Positions 41,878 to 49,686 of a DNA stretch of 64,000 nucleotides are shown piece by piece. Below the pieces are notes generated by a model. The model did no database searches. It was not told where the DNA came from and worked only from the letters and a program-made list of their open reading frames with translations. The DNA lies in the NCBI GenBank assembly GCA_964458575.1, contig CAYWMD010000002.1, positions 124,001 to 188,000 of the forward strand, given 5' to 3'. Made by a program: the position numbers and the translations under genes. Origin of the DNA: CAYWMD01 sp964458575 (lineage in GTDB: Bacteria > Verrucomicrobiota > Verrucomicrobiia > Limisphaerales > JADLHS01). Numbering within the stretch: position 1 is the stretch's first letter; each line of letters starts with the position of its first letter.

Positions 41878-42617
41878 CTTTTTTGTTGCTTTTCGCCTGC
41901 CTGGGCGGAGGGTTCGCCGTGTGCCTGCGTGCCGGCGAGCCCTCGGATTTGTCCCCGACCAATGCCGCTCCGAAAGAACGGACGTGCGGCGAAGCGGAAC
42001 TGGTGGAGCTGCTCACCGCGACGCTTCAGCGGGATTACGTGAAGGAAAAGGGCGAACTGGAACTGAACCTCAAACGATCCTGGCCCGGTTGCCTGGTGAC
42101 GGATGAACCGTTGACGCTTCATGTGCTCGAACTGCCGAATGCGGGGGTCACGCCTTCCTGCATCGTGCGGTTTGAACTGCGCGCCGGCGAACGGGCGCTG
42201 GGCAACTGGCAGGCGACGTTGCAGGCGCGCATCTGGCGCGAAGTGTGGGTCGCCCGCAGCGCGCTCAAGCGCGGGCAGCCGGTGGCAGGTGCGGACATCG
42301 CCCGCGAGCGTCGCGACATTTTGCCGCTGCGCGATACGGTCGCGGAATTCGCGTCGGGTGATTCGGCTTATGAGACGGCCGAGCCGTTGGCGGTGGGAGC
42401 GCCGCTGCTGGCGCGCTCAATCCGGCTGCGTCCGGTCATTCGCCGCGGGCAATTGACGGATGCGTTGGTGCGCGACGGCAGTTTGAGCATTTCCTTGAAG
42501 GTCGAGGCCCTGGAAGACGGCGCGCCCGGCCAGGTCATCCGTGCCCGCAACCCGGTTACGCGCCGTGACCTCACCGGACGCGTGCTGGATGAACAAACGA
42601 TTCTGATTCCCCTTTGA
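41871..42617 (+). CDS. flgA: Flagella basal body P-ring formation protein FlgA (start inside a repeat)
   Basis: 248 residues from the ATG at 41871; the frame is open to 41763, but that extension is just the translated repeat (SNIQHRTSNIRHP). The start at 41871 gives a signal peptide (MFSFLLLFACLGGGFAVCL). FlgA features: the SAF-like part ALKRGQPVAGADIARERRDI, AVGAPLLARSIRLRPVIRRGQLTDALVRDGSLSISLKVEALEDGAPGQVIRARNPVTRRDLTGRVLDEQTI. FlgA is the periplasmic chaperone of FlgI. The repeat seems to have supplied or replaced the start codon and part of the leader, with no clear Shine-Dalgarno. Confidence 0.85.
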   Translation: MFSFLLLFACLGGGFAVCLRAGEPSDLSPTNAAPKERTCGEAELVELLTATLQRDYVKEKGELELNLKRSWPGCLVTDEPLTLHVLELPNAGVTPSCIVRFELRAGERALGNWQATLQARIWREVWVARSALKRGQPVAGADIARERRDILPLRDTVAEFASGDSAYETAEPLAVGAPLLARSIRLRPVIRRGQLTDALVRDGSLSISLKVEALEDGAPGQVIRARNPVTRRDLTGRVLDEQTILIPL

Positions 42618-42618
42618 T

Positions 42619-43233
42619 ATGCGCAACAAACTCATTCTGCTCTCGCTGCTCGCGGTTTGCGCCGCCGGTCATGGCTTTGCGCAATCCGTCTGGCGTGAAG
42701 AAACTTCCCGTTCGATGTTCGCGGACAAACGCGCCACGGGCGTGGGCGACGTGCTGACGATCATCGTTCAGGAAAGCACCACGGCCTCCAAGGACAACCA
42801 GACCAAGACGGCGAAGGAATCCAGCGTGGACGCGAGCATTGCGACGTTTCTCTACAGTCCCGGCGCCAGCAGTTTTCTCACAAAGAACGGCGCGATGCCG
42901 GCGTTGAAATATGATTCGAAGAACGGGTTCGCCGGCGGTGGTTCGGTGGACAATTCCGAGAAGATCGTCGCGCGGGTGGCGGTGAAGGTAATTGACGTGC
43001 TGCCGAACAAGACGCTGGTGATCGAGGGCACGCGCGAAACGTCCTTCAGCGGCGAACGGCAGACCGTGACGTTGCATGGCGTGGTGCGGCCGGAAGATGT
43101 CAGCGCCAACAACACGGTTTACAGTTACAACATCGCCGATGCGAAGGTGCAGATCGTCTCGAAGGGCGTGCTCACCGACAGTCAGCGCAAGGGTTGGTTC
43201 AACCGCATCTGGGACAAGCTCACTCCGTTTTGA
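42619..43233 (+). CDS. flgH: Flagellar L-ring protein FlgH
   Basis: 204 residues. FlgH forms the outer-membrane L-ring. Motifs: SVWREETSRSMFADKRATGVGDVLTIIVQESTTASKDNQTKT, LVIEGTRETSFSGERQTVTLHGVVRPEDVSANNTVYSYNIADAKVQIVSKG and the C-terminal RKGWFNRIWDKLTPF. The leader MRNKLILLSLLAVCAAGHGFAQ lacks a strict lipobox, so it is probably cleaved by signal peptidase I rather than lipidated, unlike enterobacterial FlgH. Its presence implies a diderm cell with an outer membrane. Confidence 0.95.
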   Translation: MRNKLILLSLLAVCAAGHGFAQSVWREETSRSMFADKRATGVGDVLTIIVQESTTASKDNQTKTAKESSVDASIATFLYSPGASSFLTKNGAMPALKYDSKNGFAGGGSVDNSEKIVARVAVKVIDVLPNKTLVIEGTRETSFSGERQTVTLHGVVRPEDVSANNTVYSYNIADAKVQIVSKGVLTDSQRKGWFNRIWDKLTPF

Positions 43234-43234
43234 C

Positions 43235-44365
43235 ATGCAGCCATCGTTGAAAAGATTTCTTGGGAACGGATGCATTGCGGCGCTGTCGCTGTGGGTTGCG
43301 CGCCCGGCGGCATTCGCGGAAGGCGTCCGCATCCGCGATCTGGTGATGGTTTCCGGTGCGCGGGACAATCAACTCGTGGGTTATGGTTTGGTTGCGGGCC
43401 TGGCCGGAGATGGCGACAAGGACCCGGTTTACACCAAGCAAACGATTGCCAACCTGTTGATGCGATACGGAATCAATGTGCCGCCCGCGACGCTCTCCTC
43501 GAAAAATGTCGCCGTCGTCATGGTCACGGCGGACATCCCGGCCTTCGTCAAGCCGGGCAGCCGCATTGACGTGCAGGTCGCTTCCATGGGGGACGCCAAG
43601 ACCCTGCAAGGCGGCGTGCTGCTGCAGACGCCGCTGCTGGGCGCGGACAACAAGGTTTATGCGGTGGCGCAGGGCCCGCTGTCCATCGGCGGTTTCACGG
43701 CCGGTTCGGGCGGCGCGGGCGGCGCGACGGTGACCAAAAATCACCCCACCGTCGGCCAGATCGTCAGCGGCGCGCTGGTTGAACGCGAAATCCCCACCAC
43801 GATCGTGCATGACAATGTCGTCGAACTGCTGTTGCGCGAACCGGGGTTTACGTCCGCGGCCCGCATGGCGCTGGCGATCAACGATGCCTTTCGCACCAAT
43901 GCCGCCGCCGCGCTCGATTCCACCACTGTGCGCGTGCAGATGCCCGAGGTCTGGCAGGCGGCCCCGGTGGATTTCATCGCGCGGATCGAGGGCGTCGAGG
44001 TCACGCCCGATTCGCCGGCGCGCATCATCATCAACGAACGCACCGGCACCATCGTCGCCACGGCGCGCATCCGCATCTCGAGTTGCGCGGTGGCCCACGG
44101 CAACATCATCGTCAACGTCGCTTCCACGCTCACTGCCTCGCAGCCCACCGCGTTCAGCGAGCGCGGCCGGACGGTGGTCACGCCCAGCACCACCACCGAG
44201 GCCACGGAAGCGAAATCCTCGCTGGTCGCGCTGCCGGAAATGCCCACGGTCGAGAAGGTCGCCTCGGCGTTGAATGCGCTGGGCGTCACGCCCCGGGACG
44301 TGATGGCCATTTTCCAGGCCATGAAACAGGCGGGCGCGCTCCAGGCCGAACTCCTCATCCGCTGA
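43235..44365 (+). CDS. flgI: Flagellar P-ring protein FlgI
   Basis: 376 residues from the ATG at 43235, just after flgH; the open frame runs upstream into flgH without meaning. A signal peptide (IAALSLWVARPAAFAEG) is followed by VRIRDLVMVSGARDNQLVGYGLVAGLAGDGDKDPVYTKQTIANLLMRYGI, VAVVMVTADIPAFVKPGSRIDVQVASMGDAKTLQGGVLLQTPL and the C-terminal PTVEKVASALNALGVTPRDVMAIFQAMKQAGALQAELLI. It forms the P-ring in the peptidoglycan layer. Confidence 0.97.
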   Translation: MQPSLKRFLGNGCIAALSLWVARPAAFAEGVRIRDLVMVSGARDNQLVGYGLVAGLAGDGDKDPVYTKQTIANLLMRYGINVPPATLSSKNVAVVMVTADIPAFVKPGSRIDVQVASMGDAKTLQGGVLLQTPLLGADNKVYAVAQGPLSIGGFTAGSGGAGGATVTKNHPTVGQIVSGALVEREIPTTIVHDNVVELLLREPGFTSAARMALAINDAFRTNAAAALDSTTVRVQMPEVWQAAPVDFIARIEGVEVTPDSPARIIINERTGTIVATARIRISSCAVAHGNIIVNVASTLTASQPTAFSERGRTVVTPSTTTEATEAKSSLVALPEMPTVEKVASALNALGVTPRDVMAIFQAMKQAGALQAELLIR

Positions 44366-44366
44366 T

Positions 44367-44735
44367 ATGCAAATCGCCCCGCTCCAACGCCAGATCGTCG
44401 CGTCGCAGTTGCCGCCCGAACAACTGGCGGGCAACGCGCATTTGAAGGAAGCGGAAAAGATCGCGGAAGCCAGCCGGCAGTTTGAAGCCCTGTTGCTGCG
44501 CCAGATTTTGCAGATGACGCAAAAAACCGTCATCCCCTCGCGTTACGCGGACAACTCCACCACGGCGGACATTTATCGCGGAATGGTCGTGGAACAACTC
44601 GCGGACAGCATTTCCAAGTCGGGCAGCTTCGGCATCGCCCGGACGCTCGAACAGCAACTTGTCCCCCGGACGGACGACGCCAACCCGCCGCGACCAGACG
44701 CCACGGTCAAACCGGTTTCCCACACCCATGAATGA
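44367..44735 (+). CDS. flgJ: FlgJ-type rod-binding protein (without muramidase domain)
   Basis: 122 residues. The Rod-binding domain is clear: EKIAEASRQFEALLLRQILQMTQKTVIPS and TADIYRGMVVEQLADSISKSGSFGIARTLEQQL. The C-terminal peptidoglycan hydrolase domain of enterobacterial FlgJ is absent, as in many other phyla, so a separate hydrolase would have to open the wall. It overlaps flgN by eight bases. Confidence 0.93.
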   Translation: MQIAPLQRQIVASQLPPEQLAGNAHLKEAEKIAEASRQFEALLLRQILQMTQKTVIPSRYADNSTTADIYRGMVVEQLADSISKSGSFGIARTLEQQLVPRTDDANPPRPDATVKPVSHTHE

Positions 44736-45225
44736 ACAGTTGCCAAACCTGATTGAGGCCCTGCGCCAGGAATTGACCCAGTACGGCGAGATGCTTGCAT
44801 TGCTCGACGCGCAACAGGATCACGTCATGCACCGGCGGACGCCGGACCTGCTGCAAAATGTGGCCGAGGTCAACGGCCAGGTCGAAAACATCCATGCCGC
44901 CCGCCGCGAGCGCGAACAATACCAGCGCAATGTCGCGCGGCAATTGGCGCTGGCGGAGGAGGCGGCCTTCACTGAAATCGTTCCGCGGCTGCCGGCGGAT
45001 TACCGCCCGCTCGTGCAGGCGCTCGTGGACGAAAACAACGCGTTGCTCGTGCGGGTGCAACAACGCGCGCGGCAGAATCACATCCTGCTCAGCCGCGCGG
45101 TCGAGTTGATGCAGCGTTTTCTCGGCACGCTCTTCCCCGGCGCGGCGCAGACCACCTACGACGGCGCCGGCCGCACACAGGGCGCGGTCGTGCCCCAACA
45201 TTCGCTGTACGAAACCATCGGGTGA
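44728..45225 (+). CDS. flgN: Flagellar export chaperone FlgN
   Basis: 165 residues from the ATG at 44728, within the end of flgJ. All-helical: LPNLIEALRQELTQYGEMLALLDAQQDHVMHRRTPDLLQNVAEVNGQVENIHAARREREQ, then ALVDENNALLVRVQQRARQNHILLSRAVELMQRFLGTLF. This is the FlgN pattern, and the position directly before flgK and flgL, its clients, supports it. FlgN escorts hook-filament junction proteins to the export gate. Confidence 0.87.
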   Translation: MNEQLPNLIEALRQELTQYGEMLALLDAQQDHVMHRRTPDLLQNVAEVNGQVENIHAARREREQYQRNVARQLALAEEAAFTEIVPRLPADYRPLVQALVDENNALLVRVQQRARQNHILLSRAVELMQRFLGTLFPGAAQTTYDGAGRTQGAVVPQHSLYETIG

Positions 45226-45228
45226 TTC

Positions 45229-46644
45229 ATGTTCGGACTTTTCGCCACCTTGAACCTGGGCACGCGGTCGCTGCAAACGCAGCAAACCGCGGTGGAAGTG
45301 GCGGGCCAGAATCTGGCCAACGTCAACAACCCTGCCTACGCCCGCCAGCGCGTCACCATCCAGACCAGCCCCACGGTGGAAACCGGGTTTGGTCCGCAAG
45401 GCACGGGCGCGGACGCCGTGGCGATCGTTCAGATTCGCAGCGCGATGCTCGATGCACAGATGCAGGGCGAATTGAGCGTGGGCGGTTATTGGACCGCCCA
45501 GCAAAGCGCGCTGCAATACGCCCAGGCCGGCCTTGGCGAATTCATTGACCGCACCGGCGGGACGGGTTCCACGGCGGACGGCACGGCGCAAGGCCTTGCT
45601 GATGAACTGACCGGTTTGTTCAACGCCTTTCAGGGCGTGGCCGCGTCCCCGACCTCGCTGGCCGACCGGCAATTGTTGTTGAGCCGGGCCGGGACGCTGG
45701 CGACGCGCTTGAATCAAACCGCGGAACGCCTCGGCGGTTTGCGCGACATGCTCGATGCGTCACTGCAAACGGACGTCGGCAACGCCAACCAGTTGTTGTC
45801 CGAGATTTCGAAGCTCAACAACCGGATTGCCGACGCGGAATTTTCAACGGGCGGCACGGCGAACGATTTGCGCGATTTGCGCCAGCAAAAGATCGAGGAA
45901 CTGGCCAGGGTCGTGAACATCGAGACAAGCGAGAACGCCAACGGCACCGTGAACATCAGCATCGGCGGGACGCAACTCGTCTCCGACCGGCAGGTGCTCG
46001 ACACGTTGGAGACCTACGATGCCGGTGGCGGGCAGATGCTCGTGCGCACCGTCACCGCCGGTACGCCGCTCACGCTGGCGGGCGGTTCCATGCAGGGTAC
46101 GATTGAAGCCCGCGATGGTGCGCTCGCGGCCCTGAACGGCAGCCTCAACACGCTGGCCGCCCAACTCATCACGCAGGTCAACACCGCTCACGCCGCGGGT
46201 TTCAGTTTGAGCGGCAGCACCGGCGCGGATTTCTTCACCGGCACGGATGCCGCCACCATCGCCGTAAATTCCGCGCTGGTCGCGGACCCGTCGCTGGTCC
46301 AGGCGGCCGGCGTCCCGGGGGCGGTGGGCGACAACACCGTGGCGCTGGCGCTGGGGCGGCTGGCCGATTCCCCCATCGCGACTCTGGGCAGCCAGACCTT
46401 CAACGACGCCTATGGCCGGATCGTCGGCGATTTCGGCGGCGCATTGCAGAACGCGAACACGCAACTGGCCGATCACGAGGCCGTGAAGACCTTGCTCACG
46501 CGCCAGCGCGATGCCGTGAGTGGCGTGTCGGTGGACGAGGAAATGACGGACCTGATCCGTTTCCAAAAAGCCTACGAGGCATCGGCCAAGCTGGTTGCCA
46601 CGGTGAACGAGATGCTGGAGACGTTGCTGAACATGAAACGATGA
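45229..46644 (+). CDS. flgK: Flagellar hook-associated protein FlgK (HAP1)
   Basis: 471 residues. N-terminal LFATLNLGTRSLQTQQTAVEVAGQNLANVNNPAYARQRVTIQTSP; middle DELTGLFNAFQGVAASPTSLADRQLLLSRAGTLATRLNQTAERL; C-terminal SGVSVDEEMTDLIRFQKAYEASAKLVATVNEMLETLLNMKR, all typical of FlgK. It makes the hook-filament junction. It starts three bases after flgN. Confidence 0.97.
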   Translation: MFGLFATLNLGTRSLQTQQTAVEVAGQNLANVNNPAYARQRVTIQTSPTVETGFGPQGTGADAVAIVQIRSAMLDAQMQGELSVGGYWTAQQSALQYAQAGLGEFIDRTGGTGSTADGTAQGLADELTGLFNAFQGVAASPTSLADRQLLLSRAGTLATRLNQTAERLGGLRDMLDASLQTDVGNANQLLSEISKLNNRIADAEFSTGGTANDLRDLRQQKIEELARVVNIETSENANGTVNISIGGTQLVSDRQVLDTLETYDAGGGQMLVRTVTAGTPLTLAGGSMQGTIEARDGALAALNGSLNTLAAQLITQVNTAHAAGFSLSGSTGADFFTGTDAATIAVNSALVADPSLVQAAGVPGAVGDNTVALALGRLADSPIATLGSQTFNDAYGRIVGDFGGALQNANTQLADHEAVKTLLTRQRDAVSGVSVDEEMTDLIRFQKAYEASAKLVATVNEMLETLLNMKR

Positions 46645-46670
46645 ACGCCCGATAAACTCTGAACCCGATC

Positions 46671-47603
46671 ATGCGCGTCACTGGCAATTCCTTCACAAAC
46701 TCGCTGGTCAACCAGTTGAACCTTCTGGCCAGCCGGCAATACAAGCTGCAAAGCCAGGCCGCCACCGGTCAGCGCATCTCTGCACCCGAGGACGATCCCG
46801 CCGCCGTGCAACGCACGCTGGGCTTGAACCACGAGGCCGGGGCGTTGCAGCAATACACCGACAACATTTCCCGCTTGCAGGAGCGGGCGACGAGCAGTTT
46901 CGATGCGTTGAAAGCGGTGAAGGCGATCTCGGATCGCGCCGGGGAAATTGCCACGCTGGCCGACGGCACGAAATCCTCGGAGGAACTGCGCATTTACGCG
47001 ACTGAAATCACGCAGCTCATCCAGCAGGCCGCGCAGTTGTTGAACAGCAAACAACGCGGTGACTACGTGTTTGGCGGCACGGCTTCGGGCCAGCCGCCGT
47101 TCTCTGTGGCGACCGATGCCAACGGGAACGTCACGAGTGTCACCTACAACGGCAACACCAGCGTGGCGGAGGCCGATATCGCATCCGGCGTCGGCTTGTC
47201 GGTGGATGTGCCGGGGGCGAATAGTTCCGGCAGCGGTCCGCGCGGATTGGTAAGCGACAGCCGGACGGGCGCGGATTTCTTCAATCACCTCATTTCACTG
47301 CAAAACAACTTGCTGGCCGGCGATGCCACGGCCGTGGCCAACACCGATCGCGCGGCGCTGCTGAACGATGAAGAAAACTTCCTTTATCACATCGGCAACC
47401 TCGGCGCCGTTCAGACGCGGCTGGAAACCGCCGCGACGTTCGCCGGTTCCCGCTCTCTCTCGCTGGATCAGATGATTTCCAAGGAGGCCGACGCCGACAT
47501 CACGGAAACCCTGGTCCAGTTGAACCAGGCGCAGTACGCTTACCAGGCCGCGTTGCAGAGCGGCGCGGGCATCATGGGCCGGTCGCTGCTCGATTATCTC
47601 TAA
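46671..47603 (+). CDS. flgL: Flagellar hook-associated protein FlgL (HAP3)
   Basis: 310 residues. N-terminal MRVTGNSFTNSLVNQLNLLASRQYKLQSQAATGQRISAPEDDPAAVQRTLGL is the FlgL signature; the C-terminal flagellin-like helix is DADITETLVQLNQAQYAYQAALQSGAGIMGRSLLDYL. It forms the junction between FlgK and the filament. It ends at the edge of a 209-base repeat array. Confidence 0.96.
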   Translation: MRVTGNSFTNSLVNQLNLLASRQYKLQSQAATGQRISAPEDDPAAVQRTLGLNHEAGALQQYTDNISRLQERATSSFDALKAVKAISDRAGEIATLADGTKSSEELRIYATEITQLIQQAAQLLNSKQRGDYVFGGTASGQPPFSVATDANGNVTSVTYNGNTSVAEADIASGVGLSVDVPGANSSGSGPRGLVSDSRTGADFFNHLISLQNNLLAGDATAVANTDRAALLNDEENFLYHIGNLGAVQTRLETAATFAGSRSLSLDQMISKEADADITETLVQLNQAQYAYQAALQSGAGIMGRSLLDYL

Positions 47604-47606
47604 TCC

Positions 47607-47815
47607 AAAGTCTGGAGTCTGGAGTCTAAAGTCTCGAGTCGGGTAAACATCGAACATCCAACCTCCAACATCCAATGGGAGGAAGCACGTGTTTGCGCAT
47701 TGGGCGTTGGATGTTGGATGTTGGATGTTGGATGTTTTCTTCTGAACTCCTGACTCGCTAAAGTCTCAAGTTTCGAGTCCAAAGTCCCGAAACTCCGGAC
47801 TCCAGACTCTAAACT
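47607..47815. repeat. Nested hairpin repeat array downstream of flgL
   Basis: Fills most of the 381-base gap 47604-47984. The outer arms are built of AGTCTGGAGTC-like units (47607-47640) and the complementary type GAGTCCAAAGTCCCGAAACTCCGGACTCCAGACTC (47775-47810). Between them lies a second element (47645-47737), a CATCCAA/GGATGTT hairpin with the core CCAATGGGAGGAAGCACGTGT, which also occurs at the flgA start. So one repeat family appears to be inserted in another. The structure could act as a terminator for the flgL transcript. The outer type recurs at 58711-58764. Confidence 0.88.
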
Positions 47816-47954
47816 GACGAGAGGGCAAATTTCTCCTGTTGCATGCGCTTTTTGCCGGGTGATCGCGGCGTCTGATTTCATGCTTGCGTGAGGTGAGTTC
47901 ATTTTTGCCCGATTTTGTTGGGTTTTGTGTGTGTCCGGCAAACTTCTCCACCCG

Positions 47955-47971
47955 TGGCATCGGCGGTGCTA
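47955..47971 (+). promoter_or_regulatory. Sigma-54 promoter of fliW-csrA-fliC
   Basis: TGGCATCGGCGGTGCTA with GG (47956-47957) and GC (47968-47969) 10 bases apart, followed by AACAGCC. It lies 14 bases before the fliW ATG. No separate promoter is evident immediately before fliC, so flagellin may be transcribed from here. Confidence 0.83.
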
Positions 47972-47984
47972 AACAGCCCGCAGC

Positions 47985-48431
47985 ATGAATTGCGAATGTC
48001 CAACTGAACTCGAAGTAACCGCGGTGACGCCCGATTCGAATGAACTGCGGCTGCCGATGGGGCTGCTTGGTTTCGAGCGGATAAAAGATTACGTCCTGCT
48101 CGCCAACCCCGCAGAAGCGCCGTTCGCCTGGTTGCAGGTGAAGGGTGACAATGACCTCGCGTTCGTGGTCATCAACCCCTTTCTCGTCGTCCCCGATTAT
48201 CATCCTGACATCCCCGAGGCCGAGGTGGAGTTCCTGGATTTAAGAGAACAGGATGACGCCATCCTCCTGAACATCGTCACCGTCCACGGACCAAACCGCG
48301 CCACGGTGAATTTGAAGGGCCCCATCGTCATCAACCGCCACACGCTGGTCGGCAAGCAGGTCGTCCTGGCCAACGCCACGGATTACTCCGTGCGTCATCC
48401 CTTGCCCGTAGCGACCAACGCCACCGATTGA
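47985..48431 (+). CDS. fliW: Flagellar assembly factor FliW
   Basis: 148 residues. FliW family core: LRLPMGLLGFERIKDYVLLANPAEAPFAWLQVKGDNDLAFVVINPFLVVPDY, later DAILLNIVTVHGPNRATVNLKGPIVINRHTLVGKQVVL. FliW binds CsrA and flagellin; free flagellin pulls FliW away, letting CsrA repress flagellin translation (known in Bacillus and Campylobacter). Here fliW, csrA and fliC form one run, which fits that circuit. Eleven bases separate it from csrA. Confidence 0.96.
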   Translation: MNCECPTELEVTAVTPDSNELRLPMGLLGFERIKDYVLLANPAEAPFAWLQVKGDNDLAFVVINPFLVVPDYHPDIPEAEVEFLDLREQDDAILLNIVTVHGPNRATVNLKGPIVINRHTLVGKQVVLANATDYSVRHPLPVATNATD

Positions 48432-48442
48432 CCCCTCCTGCC

Positions 48443-48703
48443 ATGCTCATCCTCTCCCGCAAGTCCGGTGAAAGCATCGTCATTGACGGTCGCATCCACG
48501 TGAAAATCGTGCGGGTCGAAGGCGAGGTCGTGAAGCTGGGTTGCGAAGCGCCGTCCGACGTGCCGGTGCATCGCAAGGAAGTCTATGACGAAATTCAGAT
48601 GAGCAACCAGCAGGCGTTGACCCGCTCGAACGTGTCGCTGCCCCGAGTGCCCCTGTTGCCGTCCGCCAAAATCCGATCTCCCAAGCCGCATCCGCAACGA
48701 TAA
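48443..48703 (+). CDS. csrA: Carbon storage regulator CsrA
   Basis: 86 residues from the ATG at 48443 (MLILSRKSGESIVID). The first 60 residues are canonical: IDGRIHVKIVRVEGEVVKLGCEAPSDVPVHRKEVYDEI. The C-terminal 26 residues (ALTRSNVSLPRVPLLPSAK...) are longer and more basic than usual and could help FliW interaction (inference). CsrA is an RNA-binding translational repressor; with FliW next door its main target here is probably flagellin mRNA. Confidence 0.96.
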   Translation: MLILSRKSGESIVIDGRIHVKIVRVEGEVVKLGCEAPSDVPVHRKEVYDEIQMSNQQALTRSNVSLPRVPLLPSAKIRSPKPHPQR

Positions 48704-48728
48704 CCAATCCCTCAACCCCACTTGTATC

Positions 48729-49532
48729 ATGGTCATTAACACGAACATCACCGCTCAAACCTCCGCCAACAATCTGATGGCCAGTCAGGCCTCGTTGAGC
48801 AAATCGCTCGCGCGCCTCAGTTCCGGCTCGAAGATCATCAATCCGTCCGATGACGCCGCCGGCCTGGCGGTCGCCTCGCGGCTCGACGCGCAGATCGCCC
48901 GCACGCATGCCGCGTACGACAACGTGGGCAACGCCGTCTCCTTCACCCAAACCCAGGACGGTTATCTCAAAAAGGTGGCCAAGGCGCTCGATCGCATGAG
49001 CGAACTGACCATCCTGGCGCAGGACGTGACCAAGTCGGATGCCGACCGTGTGCTTTACCAGAGCGAATTCAGCCAGTTGAGCGACTACATCGCCAACGTT
49101 GCCACCAAAGACTTCAACGGCGTGAGCCTGTTTTCGGCCAACGCCCTGGATGTCACGCTCGATTCCGAGGGTAACACCTTCAACATGCTCGGGGTGAACC
49201 TGGGCGTCCCGGCCTACACCAATGCGCTGAGCGCGAATGTCGGCACGACGACCACGGCGGTTGCCGCACTGGCGGCCGTCAAAAGCGCCATCGGGCAGCT
49301 TTCCAGTGACCGCGCGAACATCGGCGCCTACCAGGCGCGGCTCAATTACACCGCGGATCAGTTGACGGTCAGCCGGGAGAACCTCACGGCGGCGTCCTCG
49401 CGCATCAAGGACGTGGATGTGGCCGAAGAAGCCACCGAGTACGCGAAGCAGAACATTTTGGTGCAGTCCGGAACGGCCATGCTGGCGCAGGCGAATTCCC
49501 TGCCGCAAAGCGTCCTCCGGTTGTTGCAGTAA
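48729..49532 (+). CDS. fliC: Flagellin
   Basis: 267 residues. D0/D1 N-terminus: MVINTNITAQTSANNLMASQASLSKSLARLSSGSKIINPSDDAAGLAVASRLDAQI; C-terminus: LSSDRANIGAYQARLNYTADQLTVSRENLTAASSRIKDVDVAEEATEYAKQNILVQSGTAMLAQANSLPQSVLRLLQ. The middle is only about 40 residues, so there are no D2/D3 domains: a minimal filament. The leader CCAATCCCTCAACCCCACTT has no purine-rich Shine-Dalgarno and no GGA for CsrA, unexpected for a highly expressed flagellin. The next gene is the giant glycosyltransferase. The only flagellin gene in the window. Confidence 0.96.
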   Translation: MVINTNITAQTSANNLMASQASLSKSLARLSSGSKIINPSDDAAGLAVASRLDAQIARTHAAYDNVGNAVSFTQTQDGYLKKVAKALDRMSELTILAQDVTKSDADRVLYQSEFSQLSDYIANVATKDFNGVSLFSANALDVTLDSEGNTFNMLGVNLGVPAYTNALSANVGTTTTAVAALAAVKSAIGQLSSDRANIGAYQARLNYTADQLTVSRENLTAASSRIKDVDVAEEATEYAKQNILVQSGTAMLAQANSLPQSVLRLLQ

Positions 49533-49593
49533 ACGATGTCCAGCGACTTTTCGTCGGTCGCCATTGACGACGGAGACCGCTGGCTCCTTCCCC

Positions 49594-49621
49594 GGGCGGG
49601 CCGGTTTATCCCGGTCCGTCC
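49594..49621 (+). terminator. Candidate terminator or attenuator hairpin after fliC
   Basis: GGGCGGGCCGG (49594-49604), loop TTTATC, CCGGTCCGTCC (49611-49621): an 11-base stem with two G-T pairs. It is followed by GGTCTTTAAAAAT, a weak T-run. It stands between flagellin and the giant gene and could limit read-through. Confidence 0.45.
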
Positions 49622-49686
49622 GGTCTTTAAAAATACCCTGGCCGCTTTCAGTCCCGGGCGGCGATGCGGCTCAAAGCAGTTAACGG

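Noticed and set aside
41738..42122. Minus-strand frames rich in HPTSNIQ/MFDVRCWMFDV
   Set aside because: These are translations of the simple-unit hairpin repeat, not proteins.
46629..46655. Sigma-28 promoter before flgL (CCCGATAA)
   Set aside because: The -10 is 7 of 8, but the -35 at N15 reads GAAC, and the site is only 15 bases before the ATG within a tight operon.
47600..47941. Possible CRISPR array
   Set aside because: The repeat units are 7 to 11 bases, directly abutting and arranged as inverted arms, with no spacers and no cas genes.
48677..48703. Sigma-28 promoter for flagellin (AACGATAA at the end of csrA)
   Set aside because: Only 6 of 8 match the -10 and the expected -35 position reads TCTC. 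The sigma-54 site before fliW is more convincing.
49533..49686. Sigma-54 promoter before the giant gene
   Set aside because: TGGCCGCTTTCAGTCCC has GG but TC where the -12 GC should be; no good site was found.
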